Shown here in pieces: positions 45,301-57,378 of a DNA stretch of 64,000 nt; position 1 is the first letter of the stretch; the number at the start of each line of letters is the position of its first letter. The DNA is taken from assembly GCA_000733355.1 (NCBI GenBank), contig JNVV01000041.1:76201-140200 (forward strand), read 5' to 3'. Source of the DNA: Falciphora oryzae (Eukaryota > Ascomycota > Sordariomycetes > Magnaporthales > Magnaporthaceae). The notes under the pieces are model-generated. The model ran no database searches. It was not told where the DNA came from and saw nothing but the letters and a program-made list of their open reading frames with translations. The position numbers and the translations under genes are program-made.

Positions 45301-48300
45301 GCCCACCGCCATTCTAATCGGGCGGCTGCATTTCCGATCGGGAGGCTGCAGCTGTTCTGGCTGCTGGCCATGCATTTTATATGCGTCTCGCTGCTGGCGG
45401 CCGACCTGTAATCTGGGGCATCGCTGCTCGCGTCGCGATGTGTGTCCTGTGTGTTAATGCCCAACTGTGGGGTTCGGGTGCGCAGGAGGGCTCGCCATCG
45501 AGGAAACGTGCGGCGGCGGTGGTGATGGCGGGGCGCCGCCATGAACCGGCCGGGCGGCAAGCGGGCATTGGGGAGAGAGAGAGAGAGAGAGAGAGACGGA
45601 CACGAACGCTTATCTGAACCGGCTCAATCGGAGCAGACACCACGTGCGCGCGATTGATGCTCCTGTCTCAAGCAACCTGTCCACGAGGGCTGCAAAGGTG
45701 ATCATGCCAAACACACCCGAGACCGCGGAGCGTGGGGTGTTGGGGGCGCCGACGGCCATCGAGGGCAGTCAGGTGGGTGCCGTCTGGGATGCCCTCGCCA
45801 TCCGGCGCCATCATCCCCCGCCATCAATGCGGAGGAGGAGAACGTCTGGGCACCCGCCAAGAAAATCGAGGGGTAGCGGCAGCACACACTTGATGAATGG
45901 GCAGAAGCGCCGATGGCAAGCGCCGAGAGGTTTGCGTTGATGCCGAAGTGGGCTGCGGGTGCGGCGCGTGTTCAACTGTGAACTGTGATGAAAGCTCAAT
46001 GAGAGCCTGAAGTTCCAACTGCCCCGACAACGCCCAACTTGGAACTCTGCTGTGCCGTTGATGGACACACCAGTGCCCCTCCATTGGAAAGCACAGCAAC
46101 AGCCAACCCCACCAACAAACTTCATTCCTCCGCCGGCGAACGGCTACCTGCATTGATGGCAGCAGGTTGTCGAGGCGGTTCGACTGCCACACGACGACAG
46201 ACAGCCATCCACAGCCGGATAGGTGCGAGAGGTTACGCGGCTGGCCGGCCATGATCGCTTTTGCAGCTTGGGGGAGTCACATCGTCAAGTCACAAAGGTC
46301 CACGTCTTGAACCCCGGCCACCCTTCGTGGGAAGATGGAAGAAGCATGGCGAATCCGCAATTGAATTCCATTGCATGACCCAGCCGCGCTCTCTCTCCCC
46401 ACCCCTTGCAAGCCCAACATGAAGGGCCAGGGGGCCAGGCTGCATGCAACCTGCCTTTCCTGTCCACATGCCGTTGTCCTGCGAGGGGCTTGAGGGGACG
46501 GGCTGCTCGCTGCTTGGTTCCGCATTGCCCAGTCCCTGGAAACGGAGCCAGGGCAGGCTCAAGCTTTTGCCTTGCCAATTGGAAACCGGAAGATGCGGCC
46601 AGGCCCTGGAGGGCGATCAGTGCGGTGCGACCGGGGGAAGGCAGGCCGCTTTATCCCGACAGCATCCCACAAAGGGAACAATCGAAGATGGTGATAAGGG
46701 ATTGAAGTGGGTGAATGTCTCACTCAGTTCCTCTCTGCTCGGGGACGCTGGAGGCCTGGCTGACCGACAGGCTGGGGCAAGACGTTCCGTCGGTTCCGTC
46801 CAGGACTCGGTCCACACACCCATTGCCTTTTGCTATTTGCTATCGACAGTTCGTCCGAGGCCGAAAGCGAATCTGACACCTCTGTCTGGCAACAGGTGTG
46901 GGCATGGCGTATTCCTCCTAAATCCGCTTATTCCGAACGGTGGCGGGCAGTGCACATAGTTTTGGAATCACGCTCGAACTCTGCTCCCGACGAAGCCGCG
47001 CCCGCTGCCCATCGGTGACAACGACAATGATGGAATCATCGGGCCAGGGCCTCCGGGAAGGCTGCGCGTGCCGCGTGTGCGTCGATATCCGAGATGTTCT
47101 GGCCGCGAAGCTGGAGGCAACCTGGCTGGAGGTACCTCTCTCCGTGCCCACACGGAGTACACGCGCGGATTGGAACGGTGGGGGAAGTGGAGGGGGCCGG
47201 CTCCACCCCTTCAGGCTCGGGACTTTATCGATAAAACCCCGTCAACGCTAGGCCTGAACAGGGACGGCAAAGTGTTTCGGCTTGACGCGGCGCCGTGCCA
47301 ATGCCATCATCTGATTTGTCTGCCCACCACTCTTGTCACCCGTCGCGCGCGGAAGAAAAAACTGGGAGGATCATGATGGATGTGTTGACACCCATGGGAA
47401 GCCAGCTCACTCGCATTGGAAATACCCAACAATTATGATAACAGTCGCCGTCTAAGATGACTCACAAACACGTGCCAGGACGGTCAATGCCTTGGTTTCA
47501 TGGTGAAGCCTATCCATGGTCAGGTCGATTGGTCAATTCCCCTCAATTGACTCCCAGGCCGCCCCTCCAGGTTGGCGACGACGCGTAACCGCTTTGCGGC
47601 CTTGTCCTCCTGCCTGTCCTGCCTGTCCCTCACAGCCGACGCCGCCGCCCAAAAGACCAACCCTCCATGTTCGTCCCAAGGTGCCCGATGATGCCGGGAC
47701 TTGGAATTCTACGAGAATGGTGGGAAAAAAAAAAAAAAAAAAGAAAGATCACGGCGGCCGGAGCTGGCGATTGGGTTCAATGGCTCGTCTTTTAGGCTTT
47801 GGTACCTGCTCAAGATTGCTGCGCTGCCCGTTTTTCCCATACCTCGACTGTGCTGCTGCCGCTTGCGACTTGCAGCGTTCCGTTTCGGCCATTGAAGGCA
47901 CCACAGGGGCTCAGGTGCGCGCTGGTGCAGTTCCTACGCTGGTGTACTCAACCAGAACATGGACTCAGCTGCGCCGCCGCCTTTCCTCTCTCTTCTCCCC
48001 CAGGAACATGGCATGGCCTGCTACTTCCATCCAGGCAATAATCCACTTACAAGTGCAGCAGCACGAGCCAAAAGTGCACAAACAAACTCCATGTCCCCCC
48101 AGCTCCCACATCATCCTACCCGCATTCGGGACTTTCCCCTCCTCACGTTAGCTCTGGCCAGCAATGGCCCAGTCAGCCCCTCCACACCCTTCAGCACCAA
48201 ATACGGTCCCAAGTTCCTCGATTGGTCCTCTTGACCGGACGGAGGACCTGGTCACCCGATCACCGTAATCGGCCCAGGCGGAAGTTTGCGAGAAGGAAAT

Positions 48301-51039
48301 ACTGCGGGCAAAAGGGAAAGTGAGATGAATTGGTTTCTTTTTTTGGGCTGCAATGCTGACCGCCGTCCGTCAACATCAATGGAAACAATCTCTGTGTAAG
48401 TGTCTGGCAGTCTGGGGCAGAGAGATGGCAAGTGGGACCTGGGCCGATCCTGCCAAATCAGGTTGCTTCCCCTTTGCGCTTCCTGCGGGACAGGCTGGAC
48501 ATGCGCTGGAGATGCGGGCGGTACGTGGACGCCAACCACGCCGTCGTTGGTCTCCAGTGCCAGCGCCACTGGTCGACGCTTGTGCCTGGCCAGCCTCAGG
48601 CGCCCGGGGCCGATGAAACCCCAGATTCATCGATTGCGAGACCACCTGCGCCCGGCCTAGCTGGGTGTTGTGTTTTGAACGGGCAGTGGCCATTCACTTG
48701 CTCTCGATGAGCCGCCTTGCCCCCGTCCGGCCACTTCACGCCGTCATGAGAAGACTTCAATTGCATTGACGGTCCTGGCATTGACCTCCAATTCCACCTG
48801 GACAACAAATAATGGCCTCCCCAACCGCCAACGACGCGCAGCAAAAGTGGGAAGCGCCAGCACCCAGCACCGACAAGCAACGCCCACGCACCCACGCACG
48901 TCGGTTTGTTCCATCTCTGGTGTCCCGTCTCTGGTGTCCCGTCTCTGGACCTGCTGGCCCTGTCTGATGGGGTCAGTGACCACGCAGGGACGTGACATGG
49001 GCTGTGGAGCCAAGATGCGCGGTATGACTGGATTGGCTGGATCTGGAAGTGCAGGGAGGGTGGCATTTCGGCTGTGACTCTTTCTTCTTTCGCATCCCCA
49101 CACGCCACCTTTTTTGGGTTGGAAGCCTGGTGTGCCAACCTTGGCTGGAGACGTCCCCTGTTCGGTCCCGCGCTGTTCAATGTTATCCACGTCGTCCGGG
49201 GCGTGACCGTAGCCGCCAATGGATGTTCCAGCCTGCCATCTTTTGCACGCGAGTTGTCGGTACTTTCTTGCGTGCTGGCTGGTGTGGGGAGTACCCGGGG
49301 ACGAGGTACCGAACTGGACCTTGGACACCGCTCCAAATTACGCGAGCCAGCAATCCCAGAATCTGGGCTGGTCTGCCTGACCTTGGCGGTCAATAACTCG
49401 ATATCAACAGTGTGGAGGACAGACAGCGCCCGATGCGCCCTCCAGCATTGACCATTGACTTGCTCTGGACAGGCAAGCAGAGCAGCAGACTGCGCTCCCT
49501 CTGGTACAAGGAATCCAAGCCGCCAGGAGGAGCAAAATAACCACAGCCAACACCCGTGCTGAAATCAAGTGAGACATGGGCTGGCCATGTGCACATGCCT
49601 GCGCCCTCGCTCCAGCGACGGGGGTGTGTGAGTGCAACAGGCCGATTGGCACTAGCACACCAGGCTTGGCTCGATACGGCGAGCGGTAGGTACGGAATGA
49701 TACATACAGTGTGCGAGGGTGTGAGTGACCTGCGCCTCTCCGCCGCCGTGATGAGAATAGCGTGCACAGTCAAGGTACCTTGGCTGCCGGTACATGCTGG
49801 TTGCTCATGCCCGCTGCCGGGTTGCCTGGCTCCCCTACCATCTACCCGGCTCCGCTACCTCGGTGTAGGTACATGGGCAGGACAGGACCGTAGGGGTTTG
49901 ACTTTCAGGTTGGGTCGGTTGGGTTGGGCTGGCTGGCTGGCTGTCTATCTGTCTGCCTCGGCCTGCTGCCCGCCAGTCCTCCTCATTGTCACTCCGCTGA
50001 GCGCCGCCTGGGCTACAGTCTCGCAGTCACCCAAAGTCGCGGGGCAGTCTGTCATTTGTCACTGCACGCTGTGTGTGTCGCCATAACTTTGGCAGGCCAC
50101 GCTCACACGCACGTCGTCCACCACCGTCCACGCCCCATCCATCCTGCTCGCTCGCTCTTCTTGCCTTTCAGGCGCCCCATCTGCCTGCCCCCTCTCCTTG
50201 CCCTTCCGCCTCGCCTCTCTCTCTTTCTTTGTTATCCTTCCCTCTTGCCGCTGCTTCTTTTATTCCTGCTTCTCTTCTTCCTTGTCCATCCACAGATTAT
50301 TGTCGCTTTTTTTTTTTTTCGCCGCTCGATTGCGGCCGCTCTTGCACGCAGATTCGATTTGCCCCAGTCAAGTCAATTGCGTGGACTAACCCGCCCGCCG
50401 CTTTCGCCACACCCAGTCTTCCATGCACTTCTGAGGCGGACCGTCTCGCCTTCCCCACGCTGACAAAAGAGCAGACGGCGCCAAGGCAACCCCTGCTGCC
50501 CAACCGTATTACATCCATCGGCCAGCGCCCGTCTATCTACAAGACCAACGCCATCGATTCTTTTCCCTTCATTGACCAGACACTGTCGCCCATTCCCGAC
50601 TAAGCAGCTTGCTCAATTGACCTTCAGTCTCGTCAATTGCTGCCGCGCATTGGATATTCGCTGCCGTGCTCGTTCGCTGCGGCGCAAACGACTCGCTTGT
50701 TCTCTTCTCGCATCCCCAGCTTGGTCCGCGTCCGTCTTACAAAACCCAATTCGGCCAACCACGCGCAAACACACACGCTACACGCTGTACTCGGCCAGAA
50801 AGCCCCCTGGCCAGCACCACTCATCTGCATCGGCGCCGGCGATCGCAAAACGATTGCACGCGACCCAGCGGCCTGCCGTCTTGCCTCAGGTCCAACTAAA
50901 AACAGGGCCACCTCCGATATATCCATTGGCTCCGACCTGGAGGCTGCCTCGTCACCCCTGCACTGTGCGGGTGCTGCCTGCGACGGCCCTCCTCCAGCCA
51001 CGCCACCATATAAGTCAGCGTGATCCACCCCTCGCCAGC
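42352..51039. other. 8.7 kb stretch without recognisable genes
   Basis: It separates two regulators transcribed away from each other (Zn2Cys6 gene, minus; SWIRM gene, plus). I tested the longer open frames (up to about 265 codons on the minus strand near 48.6-49.4 kb) and found no domain, signal peptide or codon bias. Visible features are an A run at 42421-42432, a (GA)n run at 45572-45596, an A run at 47724-47741, about 2.5 copies of a 14-bp GTCTCTGGTGTCCC unit at 48916-48948, and a long pyrimidine-rich block at 50105-50330 with a T run at 50308-50320. The last part is probably the SWIRM gene's leader. Long non-coding RNAs or an extended promoter are possible. Confidence 0.5.
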
Positions 51040-52440
51040 ATGGACGCCTCCATGAGGGACAGCCTGCTCTTCTCCCCGACCATGGTGCACCAGACCACCT
51101 CTTCAGTCAGGACGCTGTCCAACCCCGTATTCGCCTCGCCCACGACGACCAAGCCGGCGTCGACCAAGACGCCAGCCATGGGGAGCAGCAAGAAGGCGCT
51201 CGACATCATCAGCCTCATGTCGCCCCCGGAGCTGCCCCCGTTCGAGACCTTCAGCCAGAGCGCGCTCTCGGCCACCCCCACCATGATGCGCCCCTCCTCC
51301 GACGAGAGGCGGACGGGCCCCGACCCGCCGCTGTCGCCTCCCATCTCGCCCTTCGCCAAGTCGACAAACTGTATCGATCCCGTCCCAACCCTGCGCGAGG
51401 GCTCCCAGGACGATCCGATCTTGTACCCCAGCGCCGCTGACATCTCGCCCACTCCGTCGCACCAGCCCCTATTCAAGGCCCCGGGCGATGCGTCGCCACC
51501 CGTCGCCGTGCCCGCAGCCACCGAGGCCAGGAGGAGCGTCGACCAGCATCTCGCCTCGCGCCCGGCGTATCTCTTCCGGGTGACCACGCCCCCGGAGCGT
51601 GAGGAGTACGAGCTGGCTCTCTACTTCAAGTCTTCGGTCATGCAGAGCTACACGCAAAACCCAAGCGGCTGGCTGCGCAAGGAGCGCGCCATCCTAATGG
51701 CGGACAAGCGAGCCAACATGAAGGCGGCCGAGGCCCGAGCAAAGTTCCAGCCCATCCTGCCGGCGAAGACGAGGCGGCCGTCGGCCATGCGTGTCACGAA
51801 GCCGAAGCCCATCCTCCCAACTTACAAACCCCTGACCGCAGCCGCCAGCGCCAGCGGCTCCCCCTCGGCCGTCATCACTACTGCTCGCCACCAGAGGCTC
51901 CCCTCAGGACCACTACCAAAGATGGGCGCGGAGGCTCCTGCCCGCCAACGCCGGGAGTCTGCGGCCGCGCTGCTGCGCAAGAAGGTCGTCAGCACGAGCC
52001 CCGAGCCACGCGGCGCCGGCGGCGCCAACGCCACGGCGAGCAACGGCAAGCCGGTGGGCCCGAACCGCGAGGACAAGGACTTCGAGGCGCTGCCCGACTA
52101 CTGCCCGCCGCTGTCGTCGCTGCCCGAGAACCGGCCCAACTGCCTCAAGGTGGACTGGAAGGGCAACGCGCTGGACCTGACAAACGACCCGTACGCGCAC
52201 CGGCTGCACCCGGACGAGCGGCTGCTGGCGGCGGGCCTGCGGCTCGACTGCGCGACGTACCTGACGAGCAAGCGGCGCATCTTCATGCGGCGGCTCGAGT
52301 GCGCGCGCATCGGCAAGGAGTTCCGCAAGACGGACGCGCAGCAGGCTTGCAAGATCGACGTCAACAAGGCCTCCAAGCTCTGGACGGCCTACGAGAGGGT
52401 CCACTGGCTCGACATCTCGTGGATGCACAAGTTTATGTGA
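51040..52440 (+). CDS. SWIRM-domain protein, Fun19-like
   Basis: ATG 51040 (context CCAGCATGG) opens 466 codons with no intron. The frame is open 5' of this ATG to 50572 but lacks family sequence there. The N-terminal 330 residues are Pro/Ser/Thr-rich and carry KKALDIISLMSPPELPPFETF and a conserved block PEREEYELALYFKSSVMQ. The C-terminal ~90 residues (NDPYAHRLHPDERLLAAGLR, then YLTSKRRIFMRRLE, KIDVNKASKLWTAYERV) form a SWIRM domain ending the protein (WMHKFM). SWIRM domains bind DNA or histones in chromatin complexes. Yeast Fun19 and fission-yeast Laf1/2 share this layout and associate with chromatin regulators. A nuclear chromatin role is expected. The very long upstream non-coding region hints at complex regulation. 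Confidence 0.85.
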   Translation: MDASMRDSLLFSPTMVHQTTSSVRTLSNPVFASPTTTKPASTKTPAMGSSKKALDIISLMSPPELPPFETFSQSALSATPTMMRPSSDERRTGPDPPLSPPISPFAKSTNCIDPVPTLREGSQDDPILYPSAADISPTPSHQPLFKAPGDASPPVAVPAATEARRSVDQHLASRPAYLFRVTTPPEREEYELALYFKSSVMQSYTQNPSGWLRKERAILMADKRANMKAAEARAKFQPILPAKTRRPSAMRVTKPKPILPTYKPLTAAASASGSPSAVITTARHQRLPSGPLPKMGAEAPARQRRESAAALLRKKVVSTSPEPRGAGGANATASNGKPVGPNREDKDFEALPDYCPPLSSLPENRPNCLKVDWKGNALDLTNDPYAHRLHPDERLLAAGLRLDCATYLTSKRRIFMRRLECARIGKEFRKTDAQQACKIDVNKASKLWTAYERVHWLDISWMHKFM

Positions 52441-55103
52441 ACGGCCTTGGGGTCACCCTGTCTTCTACCACTATCCTCATCTTTACGACATCTTTACGAC
52501 TTGGCATTTGGCATATCTACTACCCCTATTTACGAGCGCGTTGGTTTTTTTTTCTTTCTTATACCATGCTATCTTATTGGGACTGGTTTTGTTTTTTCCT
52601 GCTCCTCTCTGGATGGATTGCATTGGTCGGTTATTGGTTTACTGGCATCGGCTCGGACGGATGGGCATTTCCTTTGTGATTCGGACGGACATCATACCCC
52701 TGGATACACCATCGTCATGGTCATCCCCATAACCAGCTCTGCTTGGTTGCTCCGGCGATTTTCATTTGTCCTGTTGTTGTTTTTCTCCCCCTTGACAGAA
52801 CTTGGGAATGACACCCAGCAGAGATTGTTTGGTTGGCTACGTTTTTTAGGATTTGCTTTTGCCTTTTTGTGTTCTTCCCCTATCGTGGACCCCTTTATTC
52901 ATATTTTCGTCCCGCAGCACATATCATCGTCACCATCATCATCATCGCATCAAGGGGGGTTCATCTCAGACCAACAATGATACCCGGAGCTGCGCACGAC
53001 CACGAAACGAACAAACAACAACCCACAAACACACCCATCATCCCACACCTCGGTTTCGCCCGTTTACGTGTCACTCCACTCCACCAGCATCTACGGATTG
53101 TTAGTTATCGGTATGGTTTTTTTTTTTTTTTTTTTTGTTTCCTTCCTTCTTGGGACTTTCTTCCATATTTGCTCGGCTCAGGATTGGATTTTGTGTCGTC
53201 GTCCCCTCATTGCAGGGCTGGCCGACCTTCTTCCCCTGTAAGGTGGGAGTTTGCCTTTTCTCCCTTCTTTTAGTTTTGGCCGAGGGTACTCGGTGGATTA
53301 TGACCGAGCCACAAACACAATACCACCTGGCTGTTGGCGTCCCGCATACTCTTCTTGGATCTTGCCCGCAAGCCATCAAGCCAGTTTTTTTCTTTGGTCT
53401 CATGATTCTCTGTCAATTTGGTTCGAGCTGCCCCTAGGAGCGAGATTGGAATAAGGGGCATGGTATTGGACTGTCTACTGTATCTACCCAGGCACCCAAG
53501 TAGTGCCACTTTCTAGCCGCAGCGTTGGCCCAGCGCATCCCCGAGACATCGGACAAGGAGCGTCTTGGAGACGAGAGGTGCAAGAAACATGCGAGCGCCA
53601 TGGCAGTCTAGCGAATCGAAACCTTATTGCAGACCAAAAAAAAACAAGCAAGCGTGTGAGGCAAACAAACCCGATGTGTGCAAAATGTGGTGTGTGGTCT
53701 GATGATGGCGTGCTTTGTCGACGAAAGCTCGGGGCGTCCTGCGGGGACTCGTACCTGTCATTGCCGGCGCCATTTCCATCCATACCGTCAGTGCTGCGCG
53801 TCCTTGGAAACAGGTGTTTGAAATCTCCGAGTCCGGGCGCGCTTTCACATGCCTTTCTCGCTGACCCGTACGTTCTTGACTATTTTTATTTTTTATTTTT
53901 TATTTTCATTCTATTTCGTATGCTCGACCATCATGACATGACTTCTGCTGGCTGCTGCTTTGGTCTCCGCTGTGGACATATGGACATGCCAATCCCGCTT
54001 TTACGTGCATCCATCCACCTTGGAGCGGGAGAAGCCTAACCCTTGCCCCTCGTCTCGACCAGCGGGCATCTGTCAGTCCGGCCACCCACCACCACCCTTT
54101 TGACCCGACTGCCGGCGCGCTCGCTCAGCCCTACAACGCTATGGTCGATTTCGGATCGTGGATCCCCCTTCCTTTGAACAACGTTGCATTAGCCCCAGCA
54201 GCGGCCCCCATCTTCTCCCGGATCCGGGAGGCCGGGTTGGGAGTTAGGCTAGGGTGTATGTACCCTTGACGGCGCTAAAAAAAAAAAAACTCTAGGCGGG
54301 CAAAGATGGGGGTTGGTAATGTTGGGGGTGGTTTTTTCTTTTCTTTTTTTTTTTTTTCTTTGTGGGGAAGGTCGGGTGGGAAGAGGAGAGGGAGTTTGAA
54401 GAGGTCAATACATGTTGAAAGTGAAAAAAAAAAAAAAAAAAAAAAAAGACGAGCAAGTGCCATGGAGCAGCAACCCAAGTTTGAGTGCGCATGTGCGGGA
54501 TATTATTTCCCCCGCTGCGCGCGAATGCGCAGTGACGCGAAGAAATCCGAGGTTGCACGCGCCGTCGCAGCTGCGCCGTCTCGCAAGGTTTCTCGCGCAG
54601 GTGCGCGGTGGTGTTTCGGCCTTTCCTGCAGCGGACCCTGCAACGCTGCGCAAATGCGACAACAGTGCTGCGACGCCGCGCAGTTGCGCGGAAAGCACTT
54701 TTTCTTTTTTTTCTTATTTTTTCTTCTTCCTCCCTCACCGGCTAAATGGGCATTCTCTCCTTGGCGTGCTGCCCGGGGAACTGTTCCGGCTGCAAGTATG
54801 TCGTGCATCGTTATCGTTGCATTTTGACCTGCCGGCACTTGACCTTCTAGAACTATTCCGTGTTGAAGAAGCGAGTTGTCCATGGTAGGGTAGCAAGACA
54901 TCGCTTTTCGTTCTGCTCGCCCGCGCAACTGGGATCTTGGGACGCGCTGCCGATGAGACTATATGTTTTTGGCCGCGTTTATTCATGGGGCGAGTGCTGC
55001 TAATGAAAAAAGTGTAGAATCTAGAAAGAAGCAGAGGAAATGCTCTCGTGAGGTTCTATGCTGGGTATAAATCGGGGAGAGATCACAACCACCTTCCCAT
55101 CGC
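52441..55103. other. Convergent 3' spacer with homopolymer runs
   Basis: T-rich sequence after 52441 fits the SWIRM-gene 3' UTR. T runs at 53117-53136 and 54344-54358, and A runs at 54278-54290 and 54424-54447, are conspicuous. At about 54480-54700 a CpG-rich block with many TGCGC/GCGCA motifs sits between an A run and a T-rich run. No protein-coding gene is supported. Confidence 0.45.
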
Positions 55104-57149
55104 TCACGTAAAATCATAAACCATAAGGCTGTCTCCCCCGTCCGCCCGCTCCTTGAGCACAATGACCATCTCGTCGTCGAACCCGACCCAGTCCCGCCGG
55201 TCCTCCCACGCCGCCGCGGCGGACGGGTTCTTGGCGGCGCGGATCTCGACGCTGAGGCCCGCGGCCGCGTCCACCACGCCGTTGTCGCGCCTCCTGCCGC
55301 CACCGTTGTCGCTGTTGCTGCCGCCCCCGCGACCGCGGCCGCTCCCCTCGAGCTCCCAGACGCGCATCTCCTCGCCGCGCGTGCTGACGCTGACGGCGCG
55401 GCCGCGCGACGTGATCTCGGCGTCCGAGATGCCGCTCGTGTGGCCCCAGAGGCGGATGCCGCGCGAGACGGCGAGCGACGACGCCGACGAGGTGCAGAGG
55501 TGGAGCACCAGCGAGTTGTCCGGCAGCGTCGCGAGCAGGTACGGGTGCGTGTAGCAGAGCGCCGTCGGCCCGGCCTCGTCGAACTCGTGGTCGTCGCAGT
55601 CTTGGTCTTCGCCCTCGTGCTCGTCCTGTCTGCGCGAGGCGGGTGCCGGCATGTCGTCGTCGGACGAGGAGTGGGCGTGGGCCGCCGCCCTCTGTGGTGT
55701 CCTGTGCGGCTGCCGTCGTGGCCTGCGCGGCGTGCGGCGTGCTCTGCCCGTGGACACGGGCTCTGTGTAGGCCAGCCGTGTTGAGCCTATCTCTGGCAGC
55801 GGGTGAGGCATTGCTGTCGCCTGGGCCGCCGGCTTGATATGAAGATCTTGGATCCCGATGGACCATCCTTGCCAAGTGGTGAACGTGTAGGCGATCGACG
55901 CAATCGCCGTCGCCCCGGCTTTGCGAACAGACAGGGCGAGCGGCGGTTCTGACGTGTGAGACTTGAGCGATGTCAGTAGATAGGGAGACGGCCACTTGTC
56001 GCGGCTGGCTTTCGACCCTGAGCTGCCGCCAGAGCTAGGGTTGACGTCCACGCCGGGGCCTTCAAAGGTGTAGAGAGAAACAAGGACCGACTCGGTCGCG
56101 GTCAGGAGGAACGGGTGCGAGTAGGCCATGCAGGCCAGCCTTCCGTTGCTCGAGGGCTCGTGCCTGTACTGTGGCTCCAGCACGCTCCCCTCCTTGCCGC
56201 GCCCGGTGCCGAGCGTCCAGACGCCAAAGCTCCCGTCGCAAAAGCCCAGCGCAACCCTGAGCGTCTGGCTTTCTGGCGCCCGGTCGTCGTCCACTGCCAG
56301 GGACGATGGCATCCCACCTGGGTCGTCGCGGGTGGCGGCGGCGGGCTGCAGCGATGCCTGCGCCATGATTTCCCGTGTCTTGAGGTCCCATGCGCGTAGG
56401 CCCGACTTTGCATCAGCCGTCACGGCGATGCCCTCGACCACCTTGACCAGCATCCTGGGCCGGCCGTCGTGGCCATGGCTGTTGTTTCCTGCCGCGATGC
56501 CGTCGCCCAGCCTCAGCTCCTCGACGGCGCACTTGCCCTTGGACCAGTTGTGTCGTATCCTAAATTGTCGCTTCCAGTCGACGGGCTCTAAGGTATCTGC
56601 TACTTCCTGCCCCTCTCCGGCCGCCTGGGCAGCGACGAGTGCAGGCCTCTTCCAGTACCGTCCTTTCGTCTGCTGCTGCTGCGCGTCACCCTGGCGGTGA
56701 TGGTCGCGCACGATCCCGCCCCTCCTGCCGTCGGCCCACAGCGCCCTGCGGCCGGCGTAGTGTAGCTTGTGCTGCTGCTGCTGCTGCGCAGGCCTCGTCT
56801 TCGCGCTGCTTCTGTCGGCACGGAAGCCGGGGATGCGCAGGGCGCGCGGGAGGACGAAGCGCGCGTAGTAGAGCGCCTTCCAGAGCTGCGAGTCGCACGC
56901 CAGGCGGCCGAAGCGGTGTGAGACGAGCGAGACGGCGAGGAGCTGGGGGACGTCGAGGAAGGAGAGGACGCGCACGAGCAGCTCGTCCGAGAGTGCCGAG
57001 ATGCGATCGACGTGTTGGCTTGCGATGGGAGCAGAGGCGGGAGTGTCGAGTTTTGGTTTCTTTGGCGGCGGCGGTTCTTGTGGTGCTCTGGCGGCGCGGG
57101 TATCTGCTTCTGCCGTCTCCGACGAGGCCCGAGGCCTTTTAGACGTCAT
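55104..57149 (-). CDS. F-box protein with WD40-like repeats
   Basis: One exon from the ATG at 57149 (MTSKRPRASSETAEAD) encodes 681 aa. An upstream in-frame GTG is not used. Residues 1-45 are basic/Pro-rich (PPPKKPKLD), a likely nuclear signal. Residues 47-95 are an F-box (VDRISALSDELLVRVLSFLD, SHRFGRLACDSQLW). A Trp/Phe-rich region with Gln runs follows. The rest has WD40-like strands (GLRAWDLKTREIM, VALGFCDGSFGVWTLGTG, GIRLWGHTSGISDAEIT, MRVWELEG) forming a propeller with a long disordered insert near 490-560. F-box/WD proteins present phosphorylated substrates to an SCF ubiquitin ligase. The substrate is unknown. It lies 229 bp from the PaiB-like gene on the same strand. Confidence 0.8.
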   Translation of the reverse strand: MTSKRPRASSETAEADTRAARAPQEPPPPKKPKLDTPASAPIASQHVDRISALSDELLVRVLSFLDVPQLLAVSLVSHRFGRLACDSQLWKALYYARFVLPRALRIPGFRADRSSAKTRPAQQQQQHKLHYAGRRALWADGRRGGIVRDHHRQGDAQQQQTKGRYWKRPALVAAQAAGEGQEVADTLEPVDWKRQFRIRHNWSKGKCAVEELRLGDGIAAGNNSHGHDGRPRMLVKVVEGIAVTADAKSGLRAWDLKTREIMAQASLQPAAATRDDPGGMPSSLAVDDDRAPESQTLRVALGFCDGSFGVWTLGTGRGKEGSVLEPQYRHEPSSNGRLACMAYSHPFLLTATESVLVSLYTFEGPGVDVNPSSGGSSGSKASRDKWPSPYLLTSLKSHTSEPPLALSVRKAGATAIASIAYTFTTWQGWSIGIQDLHIKPAAQATAMPHPLPEIGSTRLAYTEPVSTGRARRTPRRPRRQPHRTPQRAAAHAHSSSDDDMPAPASRRQDEHEGEDQDCDDHEFDEAGPTALCYTHPYLLATLPDNSLVLHLCTSSASSLAVSRGIRLWGHTSGISDAEITSRGRAVSVSTRGEEMRVWELEGSGRGRGGGSNSDNGGGRRRDNGVVDAAAGLSVEIRAAKNPSAAAAWEDRRDWVGFDDEMVIVLKERADGGDSLMVYDFT

Positions 57150-57378
57150 CCTCGCGATGCTGCGCCCAAGGACGGCTTTCAGAGGGCGGCCGCCTCGGTG
57201 CTGGAGATGGGGAAATGCTGGCGGCCGAGTCGAGGATTCGTGGGGCAAAGAGCCAAGATCAGGCTTAGTCACGGCGGATTCAGAGTTGATTCGTGCGCAT
57301 CTAGACCGAGTCGGTGCAAGTCACTCCGGCTTTAGGTAACATTTCATTGTTCCAGATTGATTTCAGTCAACACCAAGT

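Noticed and set aside
48596..49393. 265-codon minus-strand open frame
   Set aside because: No recognisable motif, a frame overlapping others of similar length, and no splice or promoter support.
50572..51039. 156-codon N-terminal extension of the SWIRM protein
   Set aside because: It lies in the leader, has leader-like composition and no family resemblance. ATG 51040 has the better context.
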